This document shows positions 35,742 through 44,830 of a DNA stretch of 45,373 bases, in pieces (the first letter of the stretch is position 1; every line of letters begins with the position of its first letter). The translations under genes and the position numbers were made by a program. The DNA lies in assembly GCA_963661325.1 (NCBI GenBank), contig CAVLBP010000003.1, positions 1 through 45,373 on the forward strand, read 5' to 3'. The DNA comes from Pararoseburia sp963661325 (GTDB lineage: Bacteria > Bacillota > Clostridia > Lachnospirales > Lachnospiraceae). Under the pieces are notes generated by a model. That model saw only the letters and a list, made by a program, of their open reading frames with translations. It was not told where the DNA came from and made no database searches.

Positions 35742-36611
35742 CTACTGGATGTGTTTGTGTGTAAACAGATGATCCTGACAATATTCGTAATTGCCGTTGC
35801 ACTTTGAGCAGAAACGGAATTCCAGTTCCGGATTTGTAAGTTCTGTCCTGCCGCATACCGCGCACTTGTGTCTTGCGATCGGTGCGCCGCTCCTGTCTGT
35901 CCTTTGTCCTGCCCCGGCTGCCGCCTTGCGCTTGTACTCCTGCTTGCGGTGGATCTCACGCGGATCCACACGTCTGTAATTGCGGGATGACAGATAAAAG
36001 ATCAGGAAGTTGAGCAGGGAGCAGATGATCGCCACACGTCCTGACCAGGAGGATCCCACCAGACTGATCGCGATCATAACGGCATAGACCACTGCCATCC
36101 ACTTCATCTTGATTGGGATGATGAAGTACAAAAGCACCTCCATATCCGGGAAACATACGGCAAAGGCTAAAAAGATCGACAGGTTGATGTACTGCATACT
36201 AAAATAGCCGCCAACGCCTGCTACCGGACTGCCGGTCACTGCACCGTAAATAAAATACAGCACAAAAGCACCGATCAGGGTCGCAAGCATACCGCCGATG
36301 ATATAGGCATTAAAACGAAATGTCCCCCAGGCATTCTCCAGTGCTGTTCCCAACTGATAGTATAAAAGGAGCATGATCGCAAAGAACAGGATATTGGATG
36401 TCTCCGGGATCATGATCCAGGTAAAGATACGCCAGATCTGGAACTTGTGGATGATGTAGTAAGGCTCTAAGGTCATATAGGTAAGGAAGTTTACACTGGT
36501 AATGCGACTTCCCAACATCAAAAAATACCCCAGCACATAGCCTCCGATCAGATAACGCATGAGATTCGGAATAGCATATTTACCCAGAGCACGTTCTAAC
36601 TTATTTAGCAT
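35742..36611 (-). CDS. Rhomboid-like membrane protein with C-terminal zinc ribbon
   Basis: 289 aa. About six membrane segments cover residues 20-210; the motif LENAWGTFRFN in the second or third segment recalls the ExxWG of rhomboid/Derlin proteins. No GxSG active-site serine motif is seen (the nearest is SPVAGVGGYFS), so it is probably not a protease. A basic linker leads to a cysteine/histidine cluster: C250, C253, C268, C271, C278, H281, H285, likely zinc-binding. I chose the ATG at 36611, 9 nt from AGGAG. It has a perfect consensus promoter and is followed by glnS after 56 nt. Function unknown. Confidence 0.75.
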   Translation of the reverse strand: MLNKLERALGKYAIPNLMRYLIGGYVLGYFLMLGSRITSVNFLTYMTLEPYYIIHKFQIWRIFTWIMIPETSNILFFAIMLLLYYQLGTALENAWGTFRFNAYIIGGMLATLIGAFVLYFIYGAVTGSPVAGVGGYFSMQYINLSIFLAFAVCFPDMEVLLYFIIPIKMKWMAVVYAVMIAISLVGSSWSGRVAIICSLLNFLIFYLSSRNYRRVDPREIHRKQEYKRKAAAGAGQRTDRSGAPIARHKCAVCGRTELTNPELEFRFCSKCNGNYEYCQDHLFTHKHIQ

Positions 36612-36684
36612 AAAAGTATTCTCCTCACTCTCGCAATATCTCAAGAAATGGCATAGTCACCTACGATATTGCATAATTATTTTA

Positions 36685-36713
36685 ATTATAGGGTGCTTCC
36701 CACTTTTTGTCAA
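36685..36713 (-). promoter_or_regulatory. Perfect-consensus sigma-A promoter
   Basis: Minus strand: -35 TTGACA (36708-36713), 17-nt spacer, -10 TATAAT (36685-36690). It drives the rhomboid-like gene and probably glnS, DUF2225 and beyond. The leader contains GCAATATC/GATATTGC arms (36633-36640 and 36665-36672). Confidence 0.88.
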
Positions 36714-36725
36714 CGAATCCGCTTC

Positions 36726-36754
36726 TTGTTTTTTGTCGATTTGTGTCGTATAAT
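36726..36754 (+). promoter_or_regulatory. Predicted promoter of the activase-like gene
   Basis: -35 TTGTTT (36726-36731), 17-nt spacer, -10 TATAAT (36749-36754), about 100 nt before the ATG. It is divergent from the promoter at 36685-36713, with 12 bp between the two -35 boxes. Confidence 0.7.
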
Positions 36755-36858
36755 AACTCTGTTTGTTTTCTATATATTAAATAAGAAATAACAGACTTCT
36801 ATCTACGAGATGAACGGGAGTAAACAGTTATCAGTTTTTAGAAAGGGTTTACATCATT

Positions 36859-39800
36859 ATGAATCAAAAATTGTACAAGTTAGGAATCGACATCGGTTCT
36901 ACAACAGTCAAAATAGCAATCCTTGATGAGCAGGACAATCTTATCTTTTCTGATTACGAACGACATTTTGCCAACATTCAGGAAACCTTAAGTAACCTCT
37001 TACATAAGGCATTTGATACCACCGGAGAGATCATGGTATCTCCGATGATCACCGGTTCCGGAGGTCTGACACTTGCCAGACATTTAGGCATTGATTTCGT
37101 CCAGGAAGTTATCGCAGTATCCACTGCCCTGACCCACTATGCGCCACAGACAGACGTTGCCATCGAACTTGGCGGTGAGGATGCAAAGATCATCTACTTT
37201 GAAAACGGTAACGTGGAACAACGTATGAATGGTATCTGTGCCGGTGGTACCGGTTCCTTTATCGACCAGATGGCTTCTCTGATCCAGACAGATGCCTCCG
37301 GACTGAATGAATATGCCAAGAATTACAAGGCGATCTATCCGATCGCAGCCAGATGTGGTGTCTTTGCCAAGACAGATATCCAGCCTCTCATCAACGAAGG
37401 TGCAACCAAGGAAGACTTATCTGCCTCTATTTTTCAGGCGGTTGTCAACCAGACCATTTCCGGTCTTGCCTGCGGTAAGCCGATCCGTGGCCACGTTGCA
37501 TTTTTGGGAGGACCTCTGCATTTTCTGGATCAGTTAAAAAGGACCTTCATCCGCACCTTAAATCTGGATGACGAGCATGCCATCATGCCAGACAACTCAC
37601 ATCTGTTCGCCGCGATCGGTTCTGCTCTTAATTATAAGGAGGAAAAACAGTTTGCCATCACCGATATTATGGCGAAATTATCTTCCAATATTCATATGGA
37701 ATTTGAAGTTGCCCGTATGGAGCCGCTCTTTGCATCAGAAGATGAATACGATACCTTTATCAAGCGCCACGGCAACAACCACGTCCGTACCGCTGATCTT
37801 GCCTCTTATCATGGCAACTGCTATCTGGGTATCGATGCCGGTTCTACCACGACCAAGATCGCCCTGGTAGACGAGGACGGATCCCTGCTCTATTCTTTCT
37901 ACAGCAACAACAACGGCAGTCCGCTGGCTACTGCCATCGGCGCCATCAAGGACATCTACAGCAAGTTGCCGGAAGATGCCCACATCGTGCATTCCTGCTC
38001 AACAGGATATGGCGAGGCACTCTTAAAGTCCGCACTCATGCTTGATGAGGGCGAGGTTGAGACCGTGGCACACTACTATGCCGCTGCCTTCTTTAACCCG
38101 GAAGTCGATTGTATCTTAGACATCGGCGGACAGGATATGAAATGCATCAAGATCAAGAACCAGACCGTTGACAGCGTGCAGTTGAACGAGGCTTGTTCAT
38201 CCGGTTGCGGATCCTTTATCGAGACTTTTGCAAAATCCTTGAACTTTACCGTTGCAGATTTTGCCAAGGAAGCCTTGTTTGCCAAAAATCCGATCGATCT
38301 TGGTACAAGATGTACGGTATTTATGAACTCCAAGGTAAAGCAGGCACAAAAGGAAGGTGCGACCGTGGCTGATATTTCTGCCGGTCTTGCCTATTCCGTT
38401 ATCAAAAATGCCCTCTTTAAGGTTATCAAACTCTCCGATCCAAAGGAACTCGGGGAACACGTTGTCGTACAGGGCGGTACTTTTTACAACGACGCCGTGC
38501 TTCGTTCTTTCGAGCGCATTTCCGGCTGCGAGGCAGTCAGACCTGACATCGCCGGTATCATGGGTGCTTTCGGTTGTGCCCTGATCGCCAGAGAACGTCA
38601 CGAAGAAGGCTATCAGACTACCATGCTGACCATTGATCAGATCAATGAACTGACCTATACGACCAAACTTGCCCGTTGTCAGGGATGTACCAACCACTGT
38701 CTTTTGACCATCAACCGTTTCTCCGGCAACCGCAGTTACATCACCGGTAACCGTTGTGAAAAGGGTCTGGGCAAGGAAAAGAACAAAGAAAATATTCCAA
38801 ACCTTTTTGAATACAAGAACAAGCGTATCTTTGATTACGAACCACTGCCAAGAGAGGAAGCAAAACGAGGCACGGTCGGACTTCCGAGAGTTTTGAACAT
38901 GTATGAAAATTACCCATTCTGGGCAACTTTCTTCAAAAAACTTGGATTTTCTCTTGTCCTATCTCCAACTTCGTCCAGAAAGATCTATGAGATGGGCATT
39001 GAATCCATTCCGAGTGAGTCCGAATGTTATCCTGCCAAGTTGGCACACGGACATATCCAGTGGCTCATTGACGAAGGCAATGTAGACTTTATCTTCTACC
39101 CGGCACTCTTCTATGAAAGAAATGAGTTCCCGGATGCCGGTAACCACTACAACTGCCCGATCGTCACCTCTTATTCAGAAAACATCAAGAATAATGTGGA
39201 CGAGATCACTTCCGGCAAGGTGCGTTTTATCAATCCTTTCATGTCCTTTGGCAGTGAGGAAAAGGCAAGCCTGACTCTGGTCAAATGCTTCAAGGAAGAA
39301 TTTGACATACCGGAATCCGAAGTGCGCGAGGCTGTCACCGATGCCTGGAAAGAACAGGAAGTGACCCGTCTGGAAATGATGAAAAAGGGCGAAGAAGTCC
39401 TCAAATATATGGAGGAGACCGGCAGACGCGGTATCGTTTTGGCAGGTCGTCCATACCATGTCGATCCTGAGATCAACCATGGTATCCCGGAATTGATCAA
39501 CTCTTACGGCATCTGTGTACTGACCGAAGACTCCGTGTCACATCTGGGTAATCTGGAACGTCCGATCTTAGTTATGGATCAGTGGATGTATCATTCCCGA
39601 CTCTACTCTGCCGCCAACTTTGTCAAGACCAGAGATGATCTGGACATGATCCAGCTCAACTCTTTCGGCTGCGGTGTCGATGCCGTAACGACCGATATGG
39701 TCAGCGATATTCTGACAGGCTCCGGCAAGATCTATACCTGCTTAAAGATCGATGAGGTCAATAACCTGGGTGCTGCTAGGATCCGTATCCGCTCTCTCCT

Positions 39801-41118
39801 CTCTGCCATCCGTGTCAGAGAAAAGAAGCAGGAAAAACGCGAGATCAAGCCTGCAAACTTTGAGCGTGTCATCTTTACCGAGGAGATGCGCAAGGATTAC
39901 ACCATCATCTGTCCGCAGATGTCGCCGATCCATTTTGAACTTTTGGAACCGGCATTTGTTGCCGCAGGATACCACTTATCCATCCCACAGATCTCTGCCA
40001 GAGAATGTGTGGATGTCGGGCTCAAATATGTAAATAACGATGCCTGCTATCCGTCCCTGATCGTTGTCGGTCAGATCATGGCTGCCATTGCTTCCGGCAA
40101 TTACGACATGAACAAGACAGCAGTCCTCATCACCCAGACCGGTGGTGGATGCCGTGCGACCAACTATATCGCATTTATCCGTCGTGCCCTTGCCAAGGCA
40201 GGTTACCCGGATGTGCCGGTCGTATCCTTAAATATGGTCGGACTGGAAAAGAATCCGGGCTTTAAGATCACACCAGCCCTGATCCAGCATGGTCTGTATG
40301 CATTGGAATTTGGTGACATCTTCCTGCGCTGCTTATACCGCATGCGCCCATACGAAGTGACACCGGGTTCTGCCAATGCCCTGCATGAAAAATGGAAGGA
40401 ACGCGTCATTGCCTTTGTAACCCAGGATGGTTTCCTTTCCCATCGCAAATACAAGCAGATGTGCCGTGAGATCATCCGCGATTTCGACCGTCTGCCGATC
40501 ACAGATGAGAAAAAGCCACGTGTCGGCGTTGTCGGCGAGATCCTGGTAAAATACCATCCGGCAGCCAACAATGACGTTGTAACGCTTTTGGAGTCTGAAG
40601 GTGCAGAAGCCGTTGTACCGGATCTGACAGACTTCCTGCTCTACTGCTGCTACAACCAGATCTACAAGGCAGATAATCTGGGCGAGTCCAAAAAGACAGC
40701 CCGTCTCAATAAGATGCTTATCCGTTTCTTTGAATGGATGCGAAAAGATGCCAGAGACGAACTGGCAAAGAGCAAGCACTTTGAACCGACCTGCTATATC
40801 GAGGACACAGCCAAAAATGCTGAGTCTATCGTATCCATCGGTAACCAGACCGGTGAAGGCTGGTTCCTGACCGGTGAAATGTTGGAACTCATGCATCAGG
40901 GCGTGCCAAACATCATTTGTGCCCAGCCATTTGCATGTCTGCCAAACCACATTGTCGGAAAGGGTGTTATCAAAGAATTGCGTCACGAATATCCAAAGGC
41001 AAATATCGTTGCCATTGACTATGATCCGGGCGCATCGGAAGTAAACCAGCTCAACCGTATCAAACTTATGCTTTCTACGGCGCACAAGAACTTAAAGAAG
41101 GAAATTGCTTCCAAATAA
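36859..41118 (+). CDS. 2-hydroxyacyl-CoA dehydratase activase-like fusion protein
   Basis: 1419 aa. Two ASKHA ATPase domains of the BcrA/BadF/HgdC type come first: residues 6-260 (GIDIGSTTVK; C127 in GICAGGTGSF; C166 in ARCGVF) and 322-580 (GIDAGSTTTK; C446 in NEACSSGCGSF; C485 in TRCTVF). In HgdC dimers the equivalent cysteines hold one 4Fe-4S cluster. A Cys motif C607-x2-C610-x3-C614...C633 and a DUF2229-like region follow, then a C-terminal part like the dehydratase D-component. Such proteins use ATP to inject a low-potential electron. No dehydratase subunits or CoA-transferase are nearby, so the substrate is unknown. AAAGGG lies 11 nt before the ATG. Confidence 0.88.
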   Translation: MNQKLYKLGIDIGSTTVKIAILDEQDNLIFSDYERHFANIQETLSNLLHKAFDTTGEIMVSPMITGSGGLTLARHLGIDFVQEVIAVSTALTHYAPQTDVAIELGGEDAKIIYFENGNVEQRMNGICAGGTGSFIDQMASLIQTDASGLNEYAKNYKAIYPIAARCGVFAKTDIQPLINEGATKEDLSASIFQAVVNQTISGLACGKPIRGHVAFLGGPLHFLDQLKRTFIRTLNLDDEHAIMPDNSHLFAAIGSALNYKEEKQFAITDIMAKLSSNIHMEFEVARMEPLFASEDEYDTFIKRHGNNHVRTADLASYHGNCYLGIDAGSTTTKIALVDEDGSLLYSFYSNNNGSPLATAIGAIKDIYSKLPEDAHIVHSCSTGYGEALLKSALMLDEGEVETVAHYYAAAFFNPEVDCILDIGGQDMKCIKIKNQTVDSVQLNEACSSGCGSFIETFAKSLNFTVADFAKEALFAKNPIDLGTRCTVFMNSKVKQAQKEGATVADISAGLAYSVIKNALFKVIKLSDPKELGEHVVVQGGTFYNDAVLRSFERISGCEAVRPDIAGIMGAFGCALIARERHEEGYQTTMLTIDQINELTYTTKLARCQGCTNHCLLTINRFSGNRSYITGNRCEKGLGKEKNKENIPNLFEYKNKRIFDYEPLPREEAKRGTVGLPRVLNMYENYPFWATFFKKLGFSLVLSPTSSRKIYEMGIESIPSESECYPAKLAHGHIQWLIDEGNVDFIFYPALFYERNEFPDAGNHYNCPIVTSYSENIKNNVDEITSGKVRFINPFMSFGSEEKASLTLVKCFKEEFDIPESEVREAVTDAWKEQEVTRLEMMKKGEEVLKYMEETGRRGIVLAGRPYHVDPEINHGIPELINSYGICVLTEDSVSHLGNLERPILVMDQWMYHSRLYSAANFVKTRDDLDMIQLNSFGCGVDAVTTDMVSDILTGSGKIYTCLKIDEVNNLGAARIRIRSLLSAIRVREKKQEKREIKPANFERVIFTEEMRKDYTIICPQMSPIHFELLEPAFVAAGYHLSIPQISARECVDVGLKYVNNDACYPSLIVVGQIMAAIASGNYDMNKTAVLITQTGGGCRATNYIAFIRRALAKAGYPDVPVVSLNMVGLEKNPGFKITPALIQHGLYALEFGDIFLRCLYRMRPYEVTPGSANALHEKWKERVIAFVTQDGFLSHRKYKQMCREIIRDFDRLPITDEKKPRVGVVGEILVKYHPAANNDVVTLLESEGAEAVVPDLTDFLLYCCYNQIYKADNLGESKKTARLNKMLIRFFEWMRKDARDELAKSKHFEPTCYIEDTAKNAESIVSIGNQTGEGWFLTGEMLELMHQGVPNIICAQPFACLPNHIVGKGVIKELRHEYPKANIVAIDYDPGASEVNQLNRIKLMLSTAHKNLKKEIASK

Positions 41119-41128
41119 GAAATCAAAG

Positions 41129-41166
41129 AAATCCGGGGCGGTCTCCTAAGAGATTACCCCGGATTT
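41129..41166. terminator. Bidirectional terminator between the activase-like gene and htpG
   Basis: Outer stem 41129-41138 with 41157-41166 (10 bp, perfect) and inner stem GTCTC/GAGAT (41141-41145 with 41150-41154) with a CTAA loop. A/T-rich tracts flank both sides. It serves two convergent genes. Confidence 0.8.
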
Positions 41167-41178
41167 ATATTGTCCGTT

Positions 41179-43266
41179 TTATTTATCCTGTGCCAAAAGC
41201 ATCATGATCTTGTTGCTGCGGGCAACGAATGCTGTCATGGCTTCCGGTGCAAGTGGCTTATTTGCCAGACATGCCAGATCGTACAACTGCTGTGCGAACG
41301 TCTCCACATTCTCGCCATCAGCGTGCTCAAACATGTATTTGACAAGGTCGTTGTCCACATTGAGTACCAACGTCTCGTCTCCGCCAAACATAGACGGATC
41401 CATGCCGTACATGTTGTACATCTTCATCATTTCCTGCATACGTCTGCTTTCCTCAGAAACCGTCAGCATAGAAGAAATGTCTTTGTTCTTGAACTTCTCT
41501 ACCTTTACGGTCAGATTGTCCTTGCCGCATGCCTTCTTAAAGAGTGCAGAAAGGGCATCCTGTGCAGCCTTTAAGTCTTCCTCAGAGACCTCCTCAACTA
41601 GGTTCTCTGTCAGATCTGCATCGATTCGCAAGAACTTGTAGTCCTGATTGCGCTGCTCTAACTGTGTGATAAAGGAATTGTCGATGGTGTGATCCAGTAC
41701 AACCGCATTCATGCCCTGCTCACGGAACAGGTTGATATACTGGCTCTGCTGCTGCATATCGGTAACATAGAAGATCGTCTTTCTCTTATCTTCCGCTTCT
41801 CCCTCATCTGCACCGGCATCTTCCTTTACTTCCTCGACATCCACGGTCTCGCCGTTTTCATCGGTTGCCTTTTCCTCGGTCTTTTCTTCTGCGACTAAGA
41901 GTTCCGGTAAGGTCGTGTACTTGCCGTCAATATCCTTAAAGAGGATATAGTCATTCATCTTGTCACAGAACTTGTTGTCCTTTAAGCAGCCAAACTTGAT
42001 AAATGGGCTGATGTCATCCCAGTATTTCTCATAATTTTCCTTGTCTGTCTTGCACATACCAATGAGTTTGTCAGCCACCTTCTTGGTAATGTACTCAGAG
42101 ATCTTGGTAACAAATCCATCATTCTGCAAAGCGGAACGGGATACGTTCAGCGGCAGATCCGGGCAGTCGATGACACCCTTTAAGAGCATCAGAAATTCCG
42201 GAATGACTTCCTTGATATTGTCCGCAATAAATACCTGATTGTTGTATAACTTGATCGTGCCCTCGATCGAATCGTACTCGGTGTTGATCTTCGGGAAATA
42301 CAAAATACCTTTCAGGTTGAATGGATAATCCATATTCAAATGAATCCAGAAAAGCGGCTCCTTGTAATCCATAAATACTTTGCGATAAAATGCAATGTAA
42401 TCATCATCGGAGCATTCGCTCGGGTTCTTTGTCCAAAGTGGGTTGGTATCGTTCAAAGGAACCGGACGCTTTACAATCTTGAGTTGGTCTTTTGCAGGCT
42501 CTACCTCGACCATCTCCTTAGTGCCATCCTCTTTTTCCTTTTCTTCCATCTTGGCATCGGTATGGATCTCCTCGATCACGGTATCGGTGTCGCGCTTGTC
42601 AGCTGCATCGATAGTCTCATATTCTTCCGGTGCATCTTTCTTTGAAAGATAGATCTCAGTCGGCATGAATGAACAGTACTTCTCAATGACTTCTCTTGCA
42701 CGGTATTCGTTGGCAAATTCCAGACAGTCCTCATTTAAGAACAAGGTGATCTTGGTTCCGACTTCTGTCTTGTCTCCGTCGCCCATCTCAAACTCCGTAC
42801 CGCCGTCACATTCCCAATGTACTGCCTTGGCACCTTCCTTATAAGATAAGGTATCGATATGTACCTGGTCCGCAACCATGAATGCAGAGTAGAATCCCAA
42901 TCCGAAATGACCGATGATCTGCTCTTCACTTGCCTTGTCCTTATACTTTTCCAAAAAGTCGGTAGCACCGGAAAAAGCGATCTGATTGATGTATTCCTCT
43001 ACTTCTTCTTCCGTCATTCCAAGACCATTATCGATAAAAGTAAGGGTCTTGTCCTCCGGGCTGACGACGACCTGGATCTTTGCCTTATAATCCGCCGGGA
43101 GTTCGTATTCTCCCATCATATCCAGTTTCTTTAACTTGGTAATGGCATCACAGCCATTGGAGATCAATTCTCTATAAAAAATATCATGATCTGAATACAA
43201 CCATTTCTTGATTACCGGAAAAATGTTTTCGCTTGTAATTGATAAACTTCCACGTTTGTTTTCCAT
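41179..43266 (-). CDS. htpG: Molecular chaperone HtpG (Hsp90)
   Basis: 695 aa, longer than the usual 620-630. The N-terminal GHKL ATPase has ELISNGCDAITKLKK, FIDNGLGMT and GHFGLGFYSAFMV. Two acidic low-complexity inserts explain the extra length: one after the N domain (EEIHTDAKMEEKEKEDGTKE) and one near residues 480-520 (EEKTEEKATDENGETV). I chose the ATG at 43266, 9 nt from AAGGA; the ATG at 43275 abuts it. Controlled by its own promoter and a CIRCE element, so HrcA repression and heat induction are expected. Confidence 0.96.
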   Translation of the reverse strand: MENKRGSLSITSENIFPVIKKWLYSDHDIFYRELISNGCDAITKLKKLDMMGEYELPADYKAKIQVVVSPEDKTLTFIDNGLGMTEEEVEEYINQIAFSGATDFLEKYKDKASEEQIIGHFGLGFYSAFMVADQVHIDTLSYKEGAKAVHWECDGGTEFEMGDGDKTEVGTKITLFLNEDCLEFANEYRAREVIEKYCSFMPTEIYLSKKDAPEEYETIDAADKRDTDTVIEEIHTDAKMEEKEKEDGTKEMVEVEPAKDQLKIVKRPVPLNDTNPLWTKNPSECSDDDYIAFYRKVFMDYKEPLFWIHLNMDYPFNLKGILYFPKINTEYDSIEGTIKLYNNQVFIADNIKEVIPEFLMLLKGVIDCPDLPLNVSRSALQNDGFVTKISEYITKKVADKLIGMCKTDKENYEKYWDDISPFIKFGCLKDNKFCDKMNDYILFKDIDGKYTTLPELLVAEEKTEEKATDENGETVDVEEVKEDAGADEGEAEDKRKTIFYVTDMQQQSQYINLFREQGMNAVVLDHTIDNSFITQLEQRNQDYKFLRIDADLTENLVEEVSEEDLKAAQDALSALFKKACGKDNLTVKVEKFKNKDISSMLTVSEESRRMQEMMKMYNMYGMDPSMFGGDETLVLNVDNDLVKYMFEHADGENVETFAQQLYDLACLANKPLAPEAMTAFVARSNKIMMLLAQDK

Positions 43267-43330
43267 TTCTATCATTCCTTCTTTCTATAAAAATAGAACC
43301 GGTGTTGCCACCTCTTACGTTCTAGAGAAT

Positions 43331-43359
43331 ATAATAAGACAGCAAAATGCAAAAGTCAA
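43331..43359 (-). promoter_or_regulatory. Predicted htpG promoter
   Basis: Minus strand: -35 TTGACT (43354-43359), 17-nt spacer, -10 TATTAT (43331-43336), about 60 nt before the htpG start and 7 bp downstream of the CIRCE element. Confidence 0.75.
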
Positions 43360-43366
43360 TAAAAAA

Positions 43367-43393
43367 TTAGCACTCATTTTGGTTGAGTGCTAA
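43367..43393 (-). promoter_or_regulatory. CIRCE element (HrcA operator), also terminator-like
   Basis: Perfect match to TTAGCACTC-N9-GAGTGCTAA. On the minus strand the hairpin is followed by six Ts and lies 5 nt past the MATE stop codon, so it could also end the MATE transcript. Confidence 0.95.
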
Positions 43394-43398
43394 TAATT

Positions 43399-44736
43399 TT
43401 AATTTTTCTTCATAATACACAAGTTTTTCCGTGTCAGATAAACGATAGCCGCAACAATCGTACTGATGACATCTGCTACCACATATGCCCAAACAACACC
43501 ATCCAGCCCTGCCAGCCGGTTGCAGATATAAAGTGCCGGGATCAAAAGGAGTCCCTGCCGTAAGATGGAAACGATCAAAGATTCCATAGGACGGTCGATC
43601 GCCTGGAAATAGCCTGACACCAGATAGACAATGCCAATGATCGGACTGGTCAAAAGCAGGATGGTCACCATATGAACGCCCAGATCTAAAACATCCGCCG
43701 TTAAGAACTGTGCCATAATGGCTTTTCGGAAGAGAAAGCACAAGGCACCTGCCACGATGCTGATAGCAAAGACCAGAATGGATAATTTGCGCACCACTTC
43801 CTTGAGACGCGGGATATTCTGTGCGCCATAATTATAAGAGATCAATGCCTGACAGCCCATTCCAACCGCCATGACAAGGGTGGTCGTGATCATGGTACAT
43901 TTGCCTGCCGCCGCCATGGCTGCGAGGGCATCCGTGCCGTAACCGCTCAAGATCTGGTTACTGAAGGTAGAAGCAAAACCGGATAAGATACTTGCAATGG
44001 CATTGGGCAGTCCCAGGATCAGGATATGGCCAATCGCCGGAACATCCTTTGCTGCATTGGCAAGGGAAAAGGACATAACCTGTGACTTCTTTAACATGAC
44101 ATAGATATAATAAAGGACTGCCAGTGCATTGCCCGCTACAGAAGCCAGTGCTGCTCCTGCCACACCCCAGTGGAATACTAAGATAAAGATAGGATCTAGG
44201 ATCAGATTTACCATGGTACCGATCAGATTTCCCACAAAACCTTCCATGACAGATCCTTCCGCACGGAGCAGGAGGGCAACAGATGTAGAGATCATCATAA
44301 AGGGCGAGCCCAAAACAACCGGTATCATATACTTCTTGGCATAAACGGCAACGTCACCTTTCGCCCCCAAAAATACAAGCAGGGGATCAGCGAAAGTCAG
44401 TGCTAATATGATAAATACGACTGCAAGCACAATGGCAGTCCACATGCAAAGGCTGGAATAGGTCTTTGCCTTATCCTTCTCTCCCGCCCCAAAGGCTTTG
44501 GCGATCATGGTACAGCCTCCGTTGCCAAGCATCATGGCAACAGCTGACATGATGGAAAATACCGGAGATACCACGGAGACTGCCGCCACCTGTGCATTGT
44601 CTCCCAATCTTGCGATAAAAAACATATCTGCGATATTGTAAAAGATCATGAGCAACATGATCACTGCGGATGGGATCGCCATGGAGGCAATGGCTTTCCA
44701 GACAGACCCGCTTTTCATCATTTCTTCATTCTTCAT
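43399..44736 (-). CDS. MATE-family multidrug/sodium antiporter
   Basis: 445 aa with twelve predicted membrane segments in two MatE halves. It begins KAIASMAIPSAVIMLLMIFYNIADMFFIARLG, the conserved first-helix signature; the second half contains GMGCQALISYNYGA. Such proteins export cationic drugs or metabolites using Na+ or H+ gradients. I chose the ATG at 44736, 9 nt from AAAGGAG. It is divergent from a TetR regulator and has three palindromic operator-like sites in its leader. Substrate not predictable. Confidence 0.94.
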   Translation of the reverse strand: MKNEEMMKSGSVWKAIASMAIPSAVIMLLMIFYNIADMFFIARLGDNAQVAAVSVVSPVFSIMSAVAMMLGNGGCTMIAKAFGAGEKDKAKTYSSLCMWTAIVLAVVFIILALTFADPLLVFLGAKGDVAVYAKKYMIPVVLGSPFMMISTSVALLLRAEGSVMEGFVGNLIGTMVNLILDPIFILVFHWGVAGAALASVAGNALAVLYYIYVMLKKSQVMSFSLANAAKDVPAIGHILILGLPNAIASILSGFASTFSNQILSGYGTDALAAMAAAGKCTMITTTLVMAVGMGCQALISYNYGAQNIPRLKEVVRKLSILVFAISIVAGALCFLFRKAIMAQFLTADVLDLGVHMVTILLLTSPIIGIVYLVSGYFQAIDRPMESLIVSILRQGLLLIPALYICNRLAGLDGVVWAYVVADVISTIVAAIVYLTRKNLCIMKKN

Positions 44737-44772
44737 CTTTATCCACTCCTTTTCTACCCTTATCAAATTTCT

Positions 44773-44823
44773 CAACTCCAAGTCGTTTTTCCAACTCCTG
44801 GTTGCTTTTCCAACTTATAGTTG
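44773..44823. promoter_or_regulatory. Three tandem palindromic operator-like sites, 19 bp apart
   Basis: caactccaagtcg (44773-44785), caactcctggttg (44792-44804) and caacttatagttg (44811-44823). All start exactly 19 bp apart and follow the dyad CAACT-N3-AGTTG with decreasing perfection towards the MATE gene. The third lies between the -35 and -10 of the tetR promoter. They are the likely binding sites of the adjacent TetR protein. Confidence 0.75.
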
Positions 44824-44830
44824 TTATTAT
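44802..44830 (+). promoter_or_regulatory. Predicted tetR promoter
   Basis: -35 TTGCTT (44802-44807), 17-nt spacer, -10 TATTAT (44825-44830). The best palindrome fills the spacer, so bound regulator would block polymerase. Confidence 0.65.

Noticed and set aside
36633..36672. GCAATATC/GATATTGC arms in the leader of the rhomboid-like gene, considered as a riboswitch
   Set aside because: Only 8 bp with a 24-nt unstructured loop, no U-tract and no match to a known aptamer core.
36813..36930. Short upstream frame starting MNGSKQLS that overlaps the activase-like start
   Set aside because: It has no SD, ends out of frame inside the gene and is about the length expected by chance; a leader-peptide role has no support.
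40333..41085. 250-aa minus-strand open frame opposite the activase-like gene
   Set aside because: It is antisense to a clearly conserved coding region, has no SD or promoter, and shows no family features.
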